Below, piece after piece: positions 10,801 through 22,850 of a stretch of DNA of 64,000 nucleotides. The notes under the pieces are model-generated. The model was not told the origin of the DNA and did not search any database. It saw nothing but the letters and a program-made list of their open reading frames with translations. Position 1 is the first letter of the stretch. Every line of letters starts with the position of its first letter. The DNA comes from Sphagnum compactum. Taxonomy: Eukaryota > Bryophyta > Sphagnopsida > Sphagnales. The stretch is taken from positions 5,766,001 to 5,830,000 of the forward strand of contig OZ234503.1 of NCBI GenBank assembly GCA_965153455.1, read 5' to 3'. The position numbers were made by a program, and so were the translations under genes.

Positions 10801-13800
10801 GCAAATTGATCTTGCAGCTCCTGGATTTGCCCTTCCACATGCTCGTCCTTTATCCTAAGCTGGTACTCACAGTTTGATTGCATCTCAATCATCTGCCATC
10901 ACCACTCCTGCTGATCAAAAACTTGTCAACCATAGTGGAGGACAGAGGTTACCCATTTCAATTCTGTGAAGACCTCCACTATGAATAGCAACACCACCTT
11001 CACAACCTTCCCCTTTTTCCCTCAATTGTGTTGCCCAAAAGCTTGCATTCTGCCTGCTGCTCAAGATTCAGAGTTATATCCATGCATCACCCATGTTCAT
11101 ACTTGTAGTATCCTGCACATCCTGAATAAAGCATGCACTGCAAAACCAGAAACTGGGAAGGTAGGGCTTCTGGACATGACAGCACTGCATAGAGGACCTT
11201 TGTTTTCAGGTCTTCGACATGCGATTTAAGCTCTTCCAGGTGATCCTTTGTAATAAGTGCTTCATGGCACCAAGGACCAGGACTTGTGTCTCGAGGACTT
11301 GTTGGAAAATCACGCACATTCAACACCATTGTCAATCCATCCTCACTTGCACACACAAGATGAGTCTCATTGCTGCTCACACGTAGCTTGCATATTGGAG
11401 CTGCACTTATTTTCACTTCAAAAAACATTCCTGTGGTTCTACAGGTAGAGCCAATCAGTTTCACCCTGTACTAAGAAGTTCAAGAAAAATAGCAACCTGA
11501 CACCTTAAGATACGACCATACAGGTGTCTTTGCGACAGAAAGCACTGAAGTGAGAGAGAGGTACATGATGACTCCATGAACAGTAGGAGCATGCCTGTTA
11601 AGGGGTAAGAGTAGGCCCTGATTGCACCAGTCTCTGTCCCAGCAAATAGCAAAGCACCTCCACCACACATTGCAATTTGTGTAAGGGCAACATTGCTCTC
11701 AAAGATCTGTGCCCAATCCATACAACCAAGTTTCTGTGAACAGAAGCAGGAGCCCATGATGGATCAACAAGCTTGTGTCTTCACAGTTGACAAATCGCCA
11801 CAAAGAAAGTCAGGAGCAAGTCAAACAGGACTGAACTTTGAGGACTTGCATCTCATCCAGCTCCCTCAACTTGCGGTCAGAACCAACTCCATAAAAACAT
11901 CTTGAGTTCTTCAAACCAATCACACATGTGTATATGCAACCTTTGATGACATTCTCTCTCTTTCGCTTGAAGGTTTTGACTGTCCACTCATAGATGGCCC
12001 CATCCATGCCCGATGTAACAATGTTGAAATCATCATGTGCCCACCAGATGCTCCGCACCTAAACACATAAGCACATATCACTTCATTGCATAGACCAGCC
12101 TGGACCCAGGTTTCTTCCTCTCATATATATTTGTTTTATATGCCAGTTTACCTACCTGGTTGACATGAGCCCGCAAGGTGCCTATGTTCAGACCATTGTA
12201 AGTTGAGAAAATGTGCACATTGTTGCCATTCACAGCTGCAAAGTACTGCCCACCAGTGCTGAAGGCACATATAACACAGTTCTTGATGATTGGGAATTCC
12301 CTCCACAATTGCAAGTCATCCACCAGCAAGTTGAACAGTTTAATGCTCTCAGGAAACCCAACCACCACATAGAGCCCTGCAATCTCATATTCCATGAGTG
12401 AAACTGTCCATACCATGACTTGTGGATCAGGAACACATAGAATCATGAATACAAAGAGACTCCACAGGAAAATAATGTGTTTCACACTACATTATTACTG
12501 CAAGCAACATTACAGGGATTCTCAATTTTGAAGACAAACATATGTCCAGGTCAACATATGACAAAACAAAAGTAAGGAAGATGGACTAGGTACCAGTTGG
12601 ATGCAAGGAGATGGAAAGAGCTTCAGATGGGAAGTACTTGACAATCTCACAGCAATGCTCCACATAATTCCAGACCCGCACACTCATGTCCTTACTGCAG
12701 GAAACTGCAAAAGGTTTGAGTAGGCATATATCCATGCCTGTGATTTCTGCTTGGTGATATGTCTGCTCCGACCCCACATTGAGAGGAGAGACTTACTTGC
12801 AGGCGACATAATGTACATTCCTATCCTTTTGCTCAAAAAACAAGAACGCAACATTGCTTGCAATCCACAACCGTGTAATGCTCATTGTGACTTGAAATCA
12901 AAGCAGATCACAGAGTAGTCCAGAGGCACAACGACAATTACCTCAGCAACCACTTCCTTCGGAACTGAGTCAGTTGAAAGGAAGTAGAGTTGTTGATAAG
13001 GCAAGTAGGTGAGAGTATTGTTGGCCATGGTGCACACCAACACATCCTCAGCAGGTGACAAAGCTAATCCACAGACTTGAGCTCTGCTCTCATCCACTTT
13101 GATTGACCGAACTTTCCTGTAGTTCTTCTTTGCTCCTTCATATTCATAAATGGAAACATATCCATCTTCCCCACAGATGAATCCAATTGAACATTGCATT
13201 GCAACATTTGCAACACCTACCCTGCTCCCACTGCTTTGGGTGATTGTCGAAGCCACCTACAGATCAGCCTTCCAAGTTGGGAAAATGTCAACCAGGGAAA
13301 ACACCTACAGTGTTTGAGCCAAACTTCCATGCAGGTGATCGCAGAGTTGTCAAGCTCTAACTTTCTTCTCCAAACTGGTGGAGATGAGAAAAATTAGGAC
13401 AAAAAACTCAGGTGTGCAAAAGAGAATGTGCAACTGTTCTTGAAGCTTGATGCAAAAATGCTTCCCAGAAAATGGGTTAGGTAGAGGATTACCTTCCCAT
13501 CTTCAACATACAGCAGCTCCCCAGAGCTTAAAGAGTACATACAGCATAATGGGTCTGCTTTCTCATTGATAGTTTTTTCATTCTTGTTGTCATCTTTCTC
13601 ATTGTCCTTGTCCTTGTGCTCAGATGTGCCTTTCTCTTTACCTTTGTCTTGGCTCTTGTTGCTCTTGTGCTTGGCCACCAATTCAGAAGGAGGGGGCAAC
13701 CAGACGTGGCACAAAACCTGATGAGGTTCTTGGTTGGTAACATCAGTTGTCACAGGCCTGAAACTCGAGTCTGTATACTTGAATGTCTTCGCAAATCCAT

Positions 13801-14610
13801 CGCCCACTACTGTGACTAAGGATTCATCAACTGGGCAGCATCTCACCTGAAGAAGCTCATTCAGAAGAATCTTGCATGTCACTGAAGCAAATGAAACTAC
13901 ATTGGGATTGAATTCAGGTCTTACAATTGCAATGTTAAACAGATCCACAGGAGGAGGAGGAACATGAGAGAAAAAACCTAACCATGAAAGAACCTAACCA
14001 GCAGAGAAAACACCCTGACCTGGTAAGCAACTGTTCCATCCACACTCCTGATGGAGGCAGCAACCTTGGTCGCCATAACATCCCACAAAAGCAGCTTCCA
14101 GTTTGGTGCTCCACCCTGAGCTGCAAGCATTCTGCCATCTGCTGAGAAGCACATTGATACAATTTCTCTGGAGCCAAACCGCGTTGTTGTCAAAGACCTC
14201 TTCTTGATGAGCGACTGGAGTGTGTAAACGTTGATCATCGGGCTCTTGGCACCTCCTGTTGCTGCTGTTGTGAGTGTTGCAGCAGCTGGCGCTGCTGCTG
14301 CAGCCGCCTTGGAGGCATTTTCTTCTTCCACGGTTCCTGGAATCTTGGTCGGTGGAGCTACTTCTGCCACGGCGATGAACTTCTTGCTCGTACTCACAGC
14401 CAAGGCAGAGATGCCATACATGGAAGGAGTGCCTACGATCACGCGCTGTTTCTTGTCCCTGCAATCCTTGAGTATGACACAATGCCCTGCAACATAAGCG
14501 ATTGTTGAGGCGTCCAAGAAGTGTACGCCATCTCTTAGGTTTCCTTTGAGTCCGAAGCCTTCAACGGGGACCAAAGGCAATGGCGCTGATGGTGCACGTG
14601 ATGACGCCAT
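7868..14610 (-). CDS. CFAP57: Cilia- and flagella-associated protein 57 (CFAP57/WDR65)
   Basis: Axonemal protein linked in other organisms to inner dynein arm assembly; in a plant it would act in sperm flagella. I read 18 exons on the minus strand: 14610-14020, 13846-13493, 13256-12942, 12762-12594, 12376-12156, 12058-11846, 11733-11595, 11430-11198, 10892-10740, 10612-10506, 10375-10282, 10180-10026, 9842-9657, 9520-9436, 9234-9107, 8915-8750, 8609-8478, 8341-7868. They sum to 3915 bases, 1304 residues, close to the family's usual size. The N-terminal half is WD40 repeats (WKLLLWD, VRVWNYVEHC, MDGAIYEW, GTETGAIRAYSYPL). The C-terminal half is long coiled coil with family signatures (QELEKFKYVLDFKVKDL, RLMQENVMLIKESNDLRRE). 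An Ala-rich insert and a Lys/Asp/Glu-rich loop are extra. Exon 7 seems to end at a GC donor. No frame break seen. A small exon between exons 2 and 3 could be missed. Confidence 0.93.
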
Positions 14611-15590
14611 AGCTCAAACAAACCCTCTCTGTGTGTGTCAGATGCTATCTTCTCTTTGCAAAACAGTCTCTGGGGATTGATTCCAAGCAGTTTTTCCCAA
14701 GCTCAGAAAATCAGGAAGAAAAAAGAAAATCCTCGAACTATGGCACAGCACGCAAACAACACGAAGAAGATCTGTATCACAACAACAACACGAAGAAGAT
14801 CTGCATCACAACAACAACACGAAGGAAGAAGATCTGTATCACAACAACAACAACGATCAGAGCGAGCTTCCGGTGAACTGCCAAAAGGAAGACTATAATC
14901 CTAAAGCATCATCAATCAAGTGCACTACTACACTGTCACCTCAGAACTCCTCAGAAACTCATTTCGTTTCTTATGCCAGAAGAAGCTACAAGCAAACAAA
15001 CGAGAGTAACAGAAAGACTTTGTACTAACAACTCCACCAAAACCAAAATAAGGCCGAGAAAGCTTTCTTTCTTGCTTTGAAGCTGTATAATATATTCCGG
15101 CAGCTGCAAAAAAAATTCTATTGCAATGGAGGTAGTAAGAAAAAAAGCAGCATTCTCAACAACAACAACAAAGAAGAACATGACAAGAAAGAAGCCAATC
15201 GAGGTGTACGAGATTGCAGAAAAATTGAAGCAGCAAAAGAGCAAAAGCTTGATAGCTCCTAAACTAGCGACAGTTGTTAAAGAAGGTGTAAAGCCAAAAT
15301 GGAGCACAGAAGCACAGCAAACAACAAACAAGCTGCTGCTTCGAGTAGCGATGGCGATGGTGAGTGGACCCGGGGGCATGCATGCAGGCAGGCAGGCAGG
15401 GGGGGAAGGAGAGGAGTGCAGTGGCGGCGGCAGGGGTCTAAACGAGAGCAACAAACAAAACCATGGGATCGCAGTTATGATAATGGAGTGTTCAACTGCC
15501 CTCTCCATCCCCCCCTCCCTTCCCCCCCACCTACCCACCAGTTAAGCGTCAAACCAACACCTCACCCAAAACAAACCTACCTACCTACCT
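14611..15590 (-). promoter_or_regulatory. 5' leader and promoter region of CFAP57
   Basis: Upstream of the CFAP57 start, read on the minus strand. It is pyrimidine-rich on that strand and includes a 29-bp triple repeat and GCAGGCAGGCAG and polypurine stretches near 15385-15410. Frames on both strands here are low complexity and look non-coding. No TATA box is obvious, so the transcription start is not placed. Confidence 0.4.
14763..14853. repeat. Three tandem copies of a 29-bp unit
   Basis: Unit beginning GAAGAAGATCTGTATCACAA, starting at 14763, 14792 and 14821. The third carries a four-base insertion and the second has one substitution. It lies 150-240 bases ahead of the CFAP57 start codon, so it is probably in the transcribed leader. 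Confidence 0.85.
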
Positions 15591-15910
15591 CTCTATCTAC
15601 CTACAAAGCAATGCACATACCTACTTACCTCTCTATCTACCTACAAAGCAATGCACATACTTACAACCCTACCTACCTCTCTATCTACCTACAAAGCAAT
15701 GCACATACTTACATACCTACCTACCTCTCTATCTACCTACAAAGCAATGCACATACTTACATACCTACCTACCTCTCTATCTACCTACAAAGCAATGCAC
15801 ATACTTACATACCTACCTACCTCTCTATCTACCTACAAAGCAATGCACATACTTACATACCTACCTACCTCTCTATCTACCTACAAAGCAATGCACATAC
15901 TTACCTACCT
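15591..15910. repeat. 48-bp minisatellite, seven copies
   Basis: Unit with CTCTATCTACCTACAAAGCA then ATGCACATACTTACATACCT. Copies begin at 15591, 15631, 15679, 15727, 15775, 15823 and 15871. The first spacing is 40 bases, then all are exactly 48. Inner copies are nearly identical. CTAC tetranucleotides lie between the constant parts, so it may have grown from a tetranucleotide microsatellite. Because 48 is a multiple of three, two frames stay open across the array and give a 16-residue periodic peptide. I regard that as a by-product. Confidence 0.92.
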
Positions 15911-18900
15911 ATGAAAAACTAGTAGAAAAACTACCTAAGCAATAAAAATTTAGTGAAAATTCCTTTGTGACTAGATGCAAACTAGCACCTTAAATCTCAT
16001 CCAAGAGTGGTATGTAGTGAATTGGAATTAAAATCTCTTGTTATGGTGGTTGTGCCTCCCTAGTGGAGTGGAGGGAGAAAATTTGCACCAATTTGCCAAG
16101 AAGAAAAAAAGGTTGTTGTGTAGGTCTTCCCTTTCAAGAGAACCTCCAATCTTGGTTTGGACAATTTATATATATATTTTGGAGATTTTTTGGGCATAGG
16201 TTTGAGTTTGGCTCTTCCAATTTTTAAACCCTTTTGGTTCAACAACATTTTTGACACATTTTTTGAAATAAAAAAAACCTTAAACCTGATTCAAAACCAA
16301 AAATCCAATTCCATGTGCACACTACACACTCCCCAATGGTAAAGAGAATGTATAAGGGTAGGGTAAGGCACCCCACCTTTGGGGGCTTCATAAGTTTGAG
16401 CTTCTATGAGAGTGAAATGGGTGAACTTGTGAAGAAGCACTGAAGAGGTCCCTTAACCTTGCATAAAACATTTTGAAAATAAAAGGTGATGCCACTTTGA
16501 AGTGGGTTACACTTTACAAACCCATGCACCTACGTAGTAGGTTCATGGGATTAAACCTACTCTAAATGCAAAGTGATTTTTTCCAAAATTCTTCATGTAC
16601 AAAAGTTTTATAACAAATTAAAACTAAGGACTATATATTTGACCTTATGTTCAAAAATGTTTTTTTTTCATAATCCAAATTTAATTTCACATCTAACAAA
16701 AGCGCTAGTTTCACAATCCCACTTCTTATTCTCATTCCCAACAAGAGGGTGGTAGCCTACTTTTGAGTCCCAAGAACCTAACCATGAACCCATGAATTTA
16801 ACACTAAAAAATTGAATACCCTTGCAACATTGGTATTGACATGTTTTCAAAAGAAAATAATGAAGCCAATACCTAGAACTTAGGGAACCAAGTAGGTAAT
16901 AATCTCAACTAGGTAGGATATTCTTCGACCTTTTGCTTGATGCTAGCTTAAAGGTAGCAAATACTTAGTTGATAATGTAGTTAAAAAGGTGCACCTTACA
17001 CCCTAATCATAATTTTGCCTCAAAAATAAAAAAAAGGAATTTTCTATCGCAAATTCTTACCAAATTTTTTTCATGCCAAATTTGTTTATGTCCCACACGA
17101 AATTATGCTTGATATGGATATTTTTTGGGATGATTGTCACTTATGCTACATCACTAGAATGAAAATAAAATGTTAGTTTGAAGGCACCTTGTCAAGGGCA
17201 TAAGAGCATCTCCACTATGATACAAAATTCACCCCTTCATTGGTTACTTGTTGATGCTAAGGGCAAGATGAGCCCATTGAGGCCCCCACCACAATGCCTA
17301 TATCATCAAATAGAAGCCAACCCTAGCATTTTGAATTCTCTTCTCTAGCAATCATATGTTTGTTGTCATTGTTGTAAAGATCCCCATTACTTGGGTTCGC
17401 TTACATTTTTTTGTTTTCTTTTATCTAGTCTTTTGATGTTTATGTTTTTCTTTCTTGTGTTTGTTATGAATGTCTTCACTTCATATGAATTGTGGATGAA
17501 GTTCTTCTTTTTCTTTAAACTTGTATTGAATTGAAGGTGCCCAATCTCCTTGGAACAAGTGTTTATTTTGTCATTTTTTAAATTTTGCTTTGTTTTGAAT
17601 GAGGCCTTTCAAAAGTTAAAGCCTACATCGACTTGGGAAATATTAGAATTGAACCTTGATTCAATCTAATGATCAAACATTTATAATGTTTAAAAGCGAC
17701 GCAAGAAAAGTAATGGTTTTTTTGTTTTTTTTATCATGGTATCATTGTAGGTGTTGCCAATTGGTACACCAAAGGTGTAGATAGGCTATGAAAGCATTTT
17801 TTTAATATCTTATTAATAATTGAGAATTATGAAAAAAAAAATATATCCTTTTTTTTCACATGTTTTTTGGGAGTTTTTAAACAATCAACACATATAGCTC
17901 AATGTGAACCAAAACTACAATAATACCTTCACCTTTGTATGGGAGGCCTTTTATAATTTATATTTAATTTGAGAAATGGTAAATTTGAATTCAAAAGCCT
18001 TAATTTAATTTTAAAACGAGATATTTATAATGGTTAAAAATAACCCAATTGTTCTTGGGGTTTTTACTATTGTTGTGTGGTCATTTGAACATTTATATAT
18101 ATATAAGCACCAGCTTTGCTTTTTCAAAAAAACATTTCATCAAAGAATCAAAAAGATATTTATTTCAAAATCAAAGAACCACAAGTTCTGATTATTTTGA
18201 TAATACCAAAGAATTGGCAATTTTCATCAAAGAATTGATAAAATATTAACAACCTTAAATACAATTTTTTGATATTTTCAATTTTTTGGAGAAACACAAT
18301 CATATACCAAAACCAAGTTCTTTTATTAGATTATATATAGAAAATCGATCCTTGTTTAATTTTATAATCAATTTTAAGTTTGATTGATTCTCAAACAAAT
18401 TTTTTTCATTAAAGTTAGAAACTTTGGACATTTTGATTGAAGTGAAATTATGTTTAATTGAAGTGTGGTGCCACATGGAAAATTTAAAAAATTATTAATT
18501 CAAAATTAATTATAAAAAGTTCACAGTTTTCATTGTTTTTGTTAGTTTCATATGCATTTGTTAAAACTACCCCCCCCACATTGAAATCCCAAATGAAAAC
18601 TAACTTCTTATAAGGAAAGTAAATAAACCTATCAAAATACTCCACTACTTATTAGAGTCTAATGAATAGTTGTAAAGACCTATACTAATTTTTGTAGTGC
18701 AATTGGAGAACACCTTATTTATAAAGTGTTTTTCATTTGTTATTAAGGGCCATTGCAAAATGGGATGCCCATTGTAACAAGTGTTCTGTTTTTTGAAATG
18801 TTGGACAATTTTTTTCATTTTTTTTCTTGTGATACTCACAAGCTTTATACCTAGTAAACTTTACATGGGCAAAAGCATAGTAAAGTAGATCAAAAAAATA

Positions 18901-21321
18901 ATTTGCTTAAAATTTGATTTATAATTGAGGCAATCTTTGACATACATATAAAAAAAAAGATTAAAAAGCTTGTAATTAAAAATATTAAACCATCATGACC
19001 TCCAGTTGGGTTTGTGATAATTTGAATATAAAATTTCAATAATTTTTGTATCATAAAAATAGGTAAGAAATAGCTTTGAAATTGATTAGTTAATGTGTTG
19101 TTGAAGATAAGTGCATTCGATATATTATGATTATAAAGTGTAGAATTTGAAAGCACATAAATACATTAAAATATAAATTAGCTTGAGAGTAGAGAAAATT
19201 CAATATTTGATCTACTTTCATTTACTTGCAACCAATTTTGTAAAACCCAAACATTTTTGAATTCTACTTATAGCCATATTAAAAATGTGGTTCTTAAATT
19301 TTATCCTTATAAAATAAAATATTATCCTTATATTAGTCAAAGAATAAAATAATATTTTTATGTTCAATACATCAAAGCCTACTTATGGCTACTTTTTATT
19401 TTTTGTGACAAGGAACAATAATATTTTATTTTACTATGCTTTTGCCCACACTTGCTTTATCCTACACATAAGTGTTTTTTGGACAAAGAAAGGTGGACAT
19501 ATTAAGGTTTGCATATATTTTAGGGTGTTGCAAGCTAGGGTGGCTTATTTTCGGTGGATACGCCACGCTTTAAAAATTCATGTGCTATAGTCCTGTTAAA
19601 ATGGAAATCTCTTATGATATCATTGGTTAAGTCAAGAATTATATGGTGGTTAATGAGTTTTAAAAATCCACATGAAAAGAAGTCATTTTAGATAATTTTT
19701 TAATATATATGTTAAGAATAGAAATTGAAATTCACCAAAAAATGATTATGATAAGGATTTATGAAAAAATGGCCCATTTCAAGCCATTCAAAAGTTCACA
19801 CCTTTTAAATTGTTAAAGATTTTTTAAGAAACTTTTTGCATTTATGTTCCTATTGCTTTAATATTGATTCATTATAATATATCCAAATAAAATCATACAC
19901 AAAAATGCATGTATAGAAAGGCACATATAGTAAACCACTTCATATTTTTCAATTAAAAAAATTCATTATTATGTATTTGTTGCATATTATATGTTATTAT
20001 TATTATAAAAAGATTTATTCTTATTCAAGTTGAAAATTTACATTTAATCAAAAATTTAATATATTGTTGATTTTATGACATGTTAATAACATGTAAATGC
20101 ATGACACTTTGTAAAAAAATGTTTTAGTGACATAAAAAGTGAACGACCCTATTTTACAACCACCTTTCAATATTGCACATCCATTGACCCAAGATGTTTT
20201 AGATCGTGTTTTTGGTCTTTTTGGAAAGCTCTCAAGGAGAAGGGGTGCATCAGTTTGGTTTCATGGCATTTGGACTTGCGGTGTCGAAGTTCTTGAATAT
20301 TGAATGATTTTTTCATTGAAAATTAAATTAAATCGTATCTCAAAATTTTGGAAGAATTGGAATGTTCCTTTGGTGTTGTTGGAAAGATCTTGATGAGCAG
20401 GATTTAATGGAATTTATTTGGTGAAATTTGGATTCAGAATGTGGGAGAATTTGATTTAAAAATGAATTTTACCTTTAAAAATTCAAATAAATTTCAAAAA
20501 ACTAGGTTTTGGAAGGAAAAATCAGTTGAGGACGTGTAACACTTGGGCCAATGGCACATGTCACATTAGTTATTATATGTACATTCCCCCACATCACAAA
20601 TTTAGCATGTGACAAATGTATAATAAAAAATCATTGAAAGTTTGTTCATTCATAGGTTCATACATTTTACATACAAATATCATGTGTTGAAAATATTTTT
20701 GACACATGGATAAATGTGTTGTCAAATGAAGTACAAACTTATAAATGAACAAATGTCACATGAATTTTACATCCTTTTATAAATATGTGTGTCAAATGTG
20801 TTTTCAATGCACGATATCAATGTGTGAAACATACGAATTATGAATAAATAAATTTTGCATGATTTCTATTATTAAGTTGTGAGATGTTAAGTTTGTGATG
20901 CAAATAGGGGATGCAATAGGAATAAATATATATATTCCAAAAGATTTCATCTCAAAAATCTTTTTAATGAGAAAATGAAAATGATTACGAAAAGGACTAC
21001 AGTTCTTGAGTCCATTGTCACCATTGGCTCATTTGATTATAATCGCACCCACACTATCTATTTAACCTCTTATAATTCTAGTAGGTTAGCCTATTAATTA
21101 AGCGTAAACTACCTATTTAACATAGGTTAGGCTAGGTTATGCTTGTAATGAATTGTCATTATATAATGTTATTAATTCATTTTTGGTAGGTAGGTTAGTG
21201 TGTCATGAATTCTTGCGTGGTAGGTAGGTATGTCATGAATTAATAACATTCCCTAGTTATTAGTGACAATTCTTCAAACCTTGAACCTTAAAAAGATAAA
21301 CCTTAAATATATCAAACACAA
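15911..21321. other. AT-rich spacer without a recognised gene
   Basis: About 5.4 kb of AT-rich sequence. Open frames are short and biased to Phe, Lys, Asn and Ile, as expected from composition. Near 20150-20470 the base composition is more even, with phrases like GGTGTTGTTGGAAAGATCTT that recall retrotransposon debris, but I could not read any domain. No RNA gene seen. Confidence 0.5.
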
Positions 21322-21540
21322 TATTAAACCCTAAACCCTAAAAGAAAAAGTTTAAAACCCTAACCCTTAATTTTGAAACTTCAACTGCAAAATTTCAAAA
21401 GTTAAAAATCCTAAAAATACCAAATACAAACCCTAAAACCAAAAATTTTAATCCTTACAACCTAAACTCAAAATTTCAACTCCAAAAGCTAAACCCTAAA
21501 TCTTAAACTCTAAAAATACCAAAGAAAAACCCTAAAACCA
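21322..21540. repeat. Degenerate CCCTAAA (telomere-like) tract
   Basis: Clusters of AAACCCTAAACCCTAAAA, AACCCTAACCCTT and many one-off variants (CCTAAAACC, TCCTAAAAATACC) over about 200 bases. The plant telomere repeat is TTTAGGG, so this looks like an old interstitial telomeric-type sequence. A purine-rich composition bias could also produce part of it. Confidence 0.55.
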
Positions 21541-21576
21541 AAAGAACTACCCCTTTGGAAGAATCCCATGCCGAGC

Positions 21577-22036
21577 TTAAGAGATTGATGCGATTTTCTT
21601 AGTACCGGCAGCCTGCATCCCTATGTAATACCCAATGACTAGAGCCTGATCTTGAGGTACATTTAGCTGTTCTAATAGGCAGTGTCTGAAAGCATGATCT
21701 GCAGCTGGTGATGAATGAAGAACCCAACAAAAAAAAATTGAAAGCTCGACATTCAACATACTAAACTCGAAACACATGGCATGGTTAGCATAGCATTGTG
21801 AAGCCCATGCAAGTGGATGATCCCTCAGTCATGCCGGAAATGTTTCTATAGTGTGAACTTTGACACATGACCCGAGAATGTAGGGATACCAAACTTTGGT
21901 CCGCTTCTGGGTTTATCACAATGTCTCTACCGTGAAGAACAGAGCCAGGAAAGTGAAGGAGCTGATCTCCCGGCGAAAGAGCCAGCAGCCTGGAGAGGTA
22001 GTATAGTTGGATCCTTTCAGCAACTAGTCCTGTCAT
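21577..22036 (-). other. Coding-like fragment, family not recognised
   Basis: On the minus strand two adjacent frames, 22036-21785 and 21777-21577, are separated by a stop and a frame change. The base composition is more gene-like than the flanks. They read in part as QLLHFPGSVLHGRDIVINPE and DQALVIGYYIGMQAAGTKKI. I do not recognise the family. It could be a captured gene fragment, a decayed gene or the last exons of one. It lies less than 1 kb upstream of the peroxidase, on the opposite strand. Confidence 0.3.
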
Positions 22037-22640
22037 GAAGGAGCTGTCAACTGATCTCTTTTTGCGCGCGAACTCTAAATAGAAATAGCAACAAATTCAT
22101 GGCCAGAACATGGAAAGCTTGACCCTCGAAACAGCGAAAACAGCGAAAATAAATCATCCGTCCATATTTATGCCACCGGCCAATGCGTGAGAGAACGATC
22201 AACGACGTCGACGCGGGTTACTAGTTTTGTATCTCAAGCCCAGTGTCGTTCTTTGGGACCTTTTTTTTTGTTTCTAGCCGAAGTGGCGATCATTCATAGG
22301 AAGCTGTACAAAAAGTGGCTACCATCCCTATGAAGATTTAGCCAAATCTAGATATAAGCTAGAAATAAATTACAAATCTTTAATCATCCCTCACTTCTGG
22401 CGACTGAAACCTCAAAAATCGCTTCTTATTCCAAATTTTTCATTTTTAATTTCGCTTTTTGGTGAAATCTCGCCTAAAATAACCGTGTCTGCTACCTGTG
22501 CACTGAACGCTAAGCTTTGCAAATGAGCTTAAAATGACAAGCAGTTTGCTTTTGCCGCGAATCTGCAGGAAGAAGCACACGACAATCGAGCTGGCCGACA
22601 CGAGAACCTCCTTCTTACACCTGATGAGTTCTTACGCGCG

Positions 22641-22745
22641 CACAAGGAGCTCTTGGATGATTCCCTTGTGGGAAAATTGTCTAACTTGACCTCCAAGAAT
22701 AGACCAAAAACGCAAGTATCGGGGAGTTGTGCAACACAGGGAGTT
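22641..22745. repeat. Left arm of inverted repeat around peroxidase exons 1-2
   Basis: About 105 bases from CACAAGGAGCTCTTGGATGA to GCAACACAGGGAGTT. Its reverse complement with about 90% identity lies at 23807-23912 in peroxidase intron 2. This arm ends about 105 bases before the start codon, so it falls in the promoter or leader. Confidence 0.85.
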
Positions 22746-22850
22746 GAACGAAAACTCCTTGTTTCCAGGGCGCTAGAATGAGATATTCATCGAGCGCGTG
22801 GAACATAGGAGCTGCATAGTAGAGTAATTTGAGCAGAAAGATCAAGAATT

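Noticed and set aside
14231-14497. Plus-strand frame with Ala/Val-rich text
   Set aside because: Antisense shadow of the Ala-rich insert in CFAP57 exon 1.
14951-15538. Minus-strand 195-codon frame with hydrophobic text upstream of CFAP57
   Set aside because: Reads through pyrimidine-rich leader sequence; hydrophobicity follows from T-richness. Kept only as a possible upstream frame.
15299-15922. Plus-strand 207-codon frame across the 48-bp minisatellite, which also looked CRISPR-like at first
   Set aside because: There are no unique spacers of even length, the genome is eukaryotic, and the frame is open only because the period is a multiple of three.
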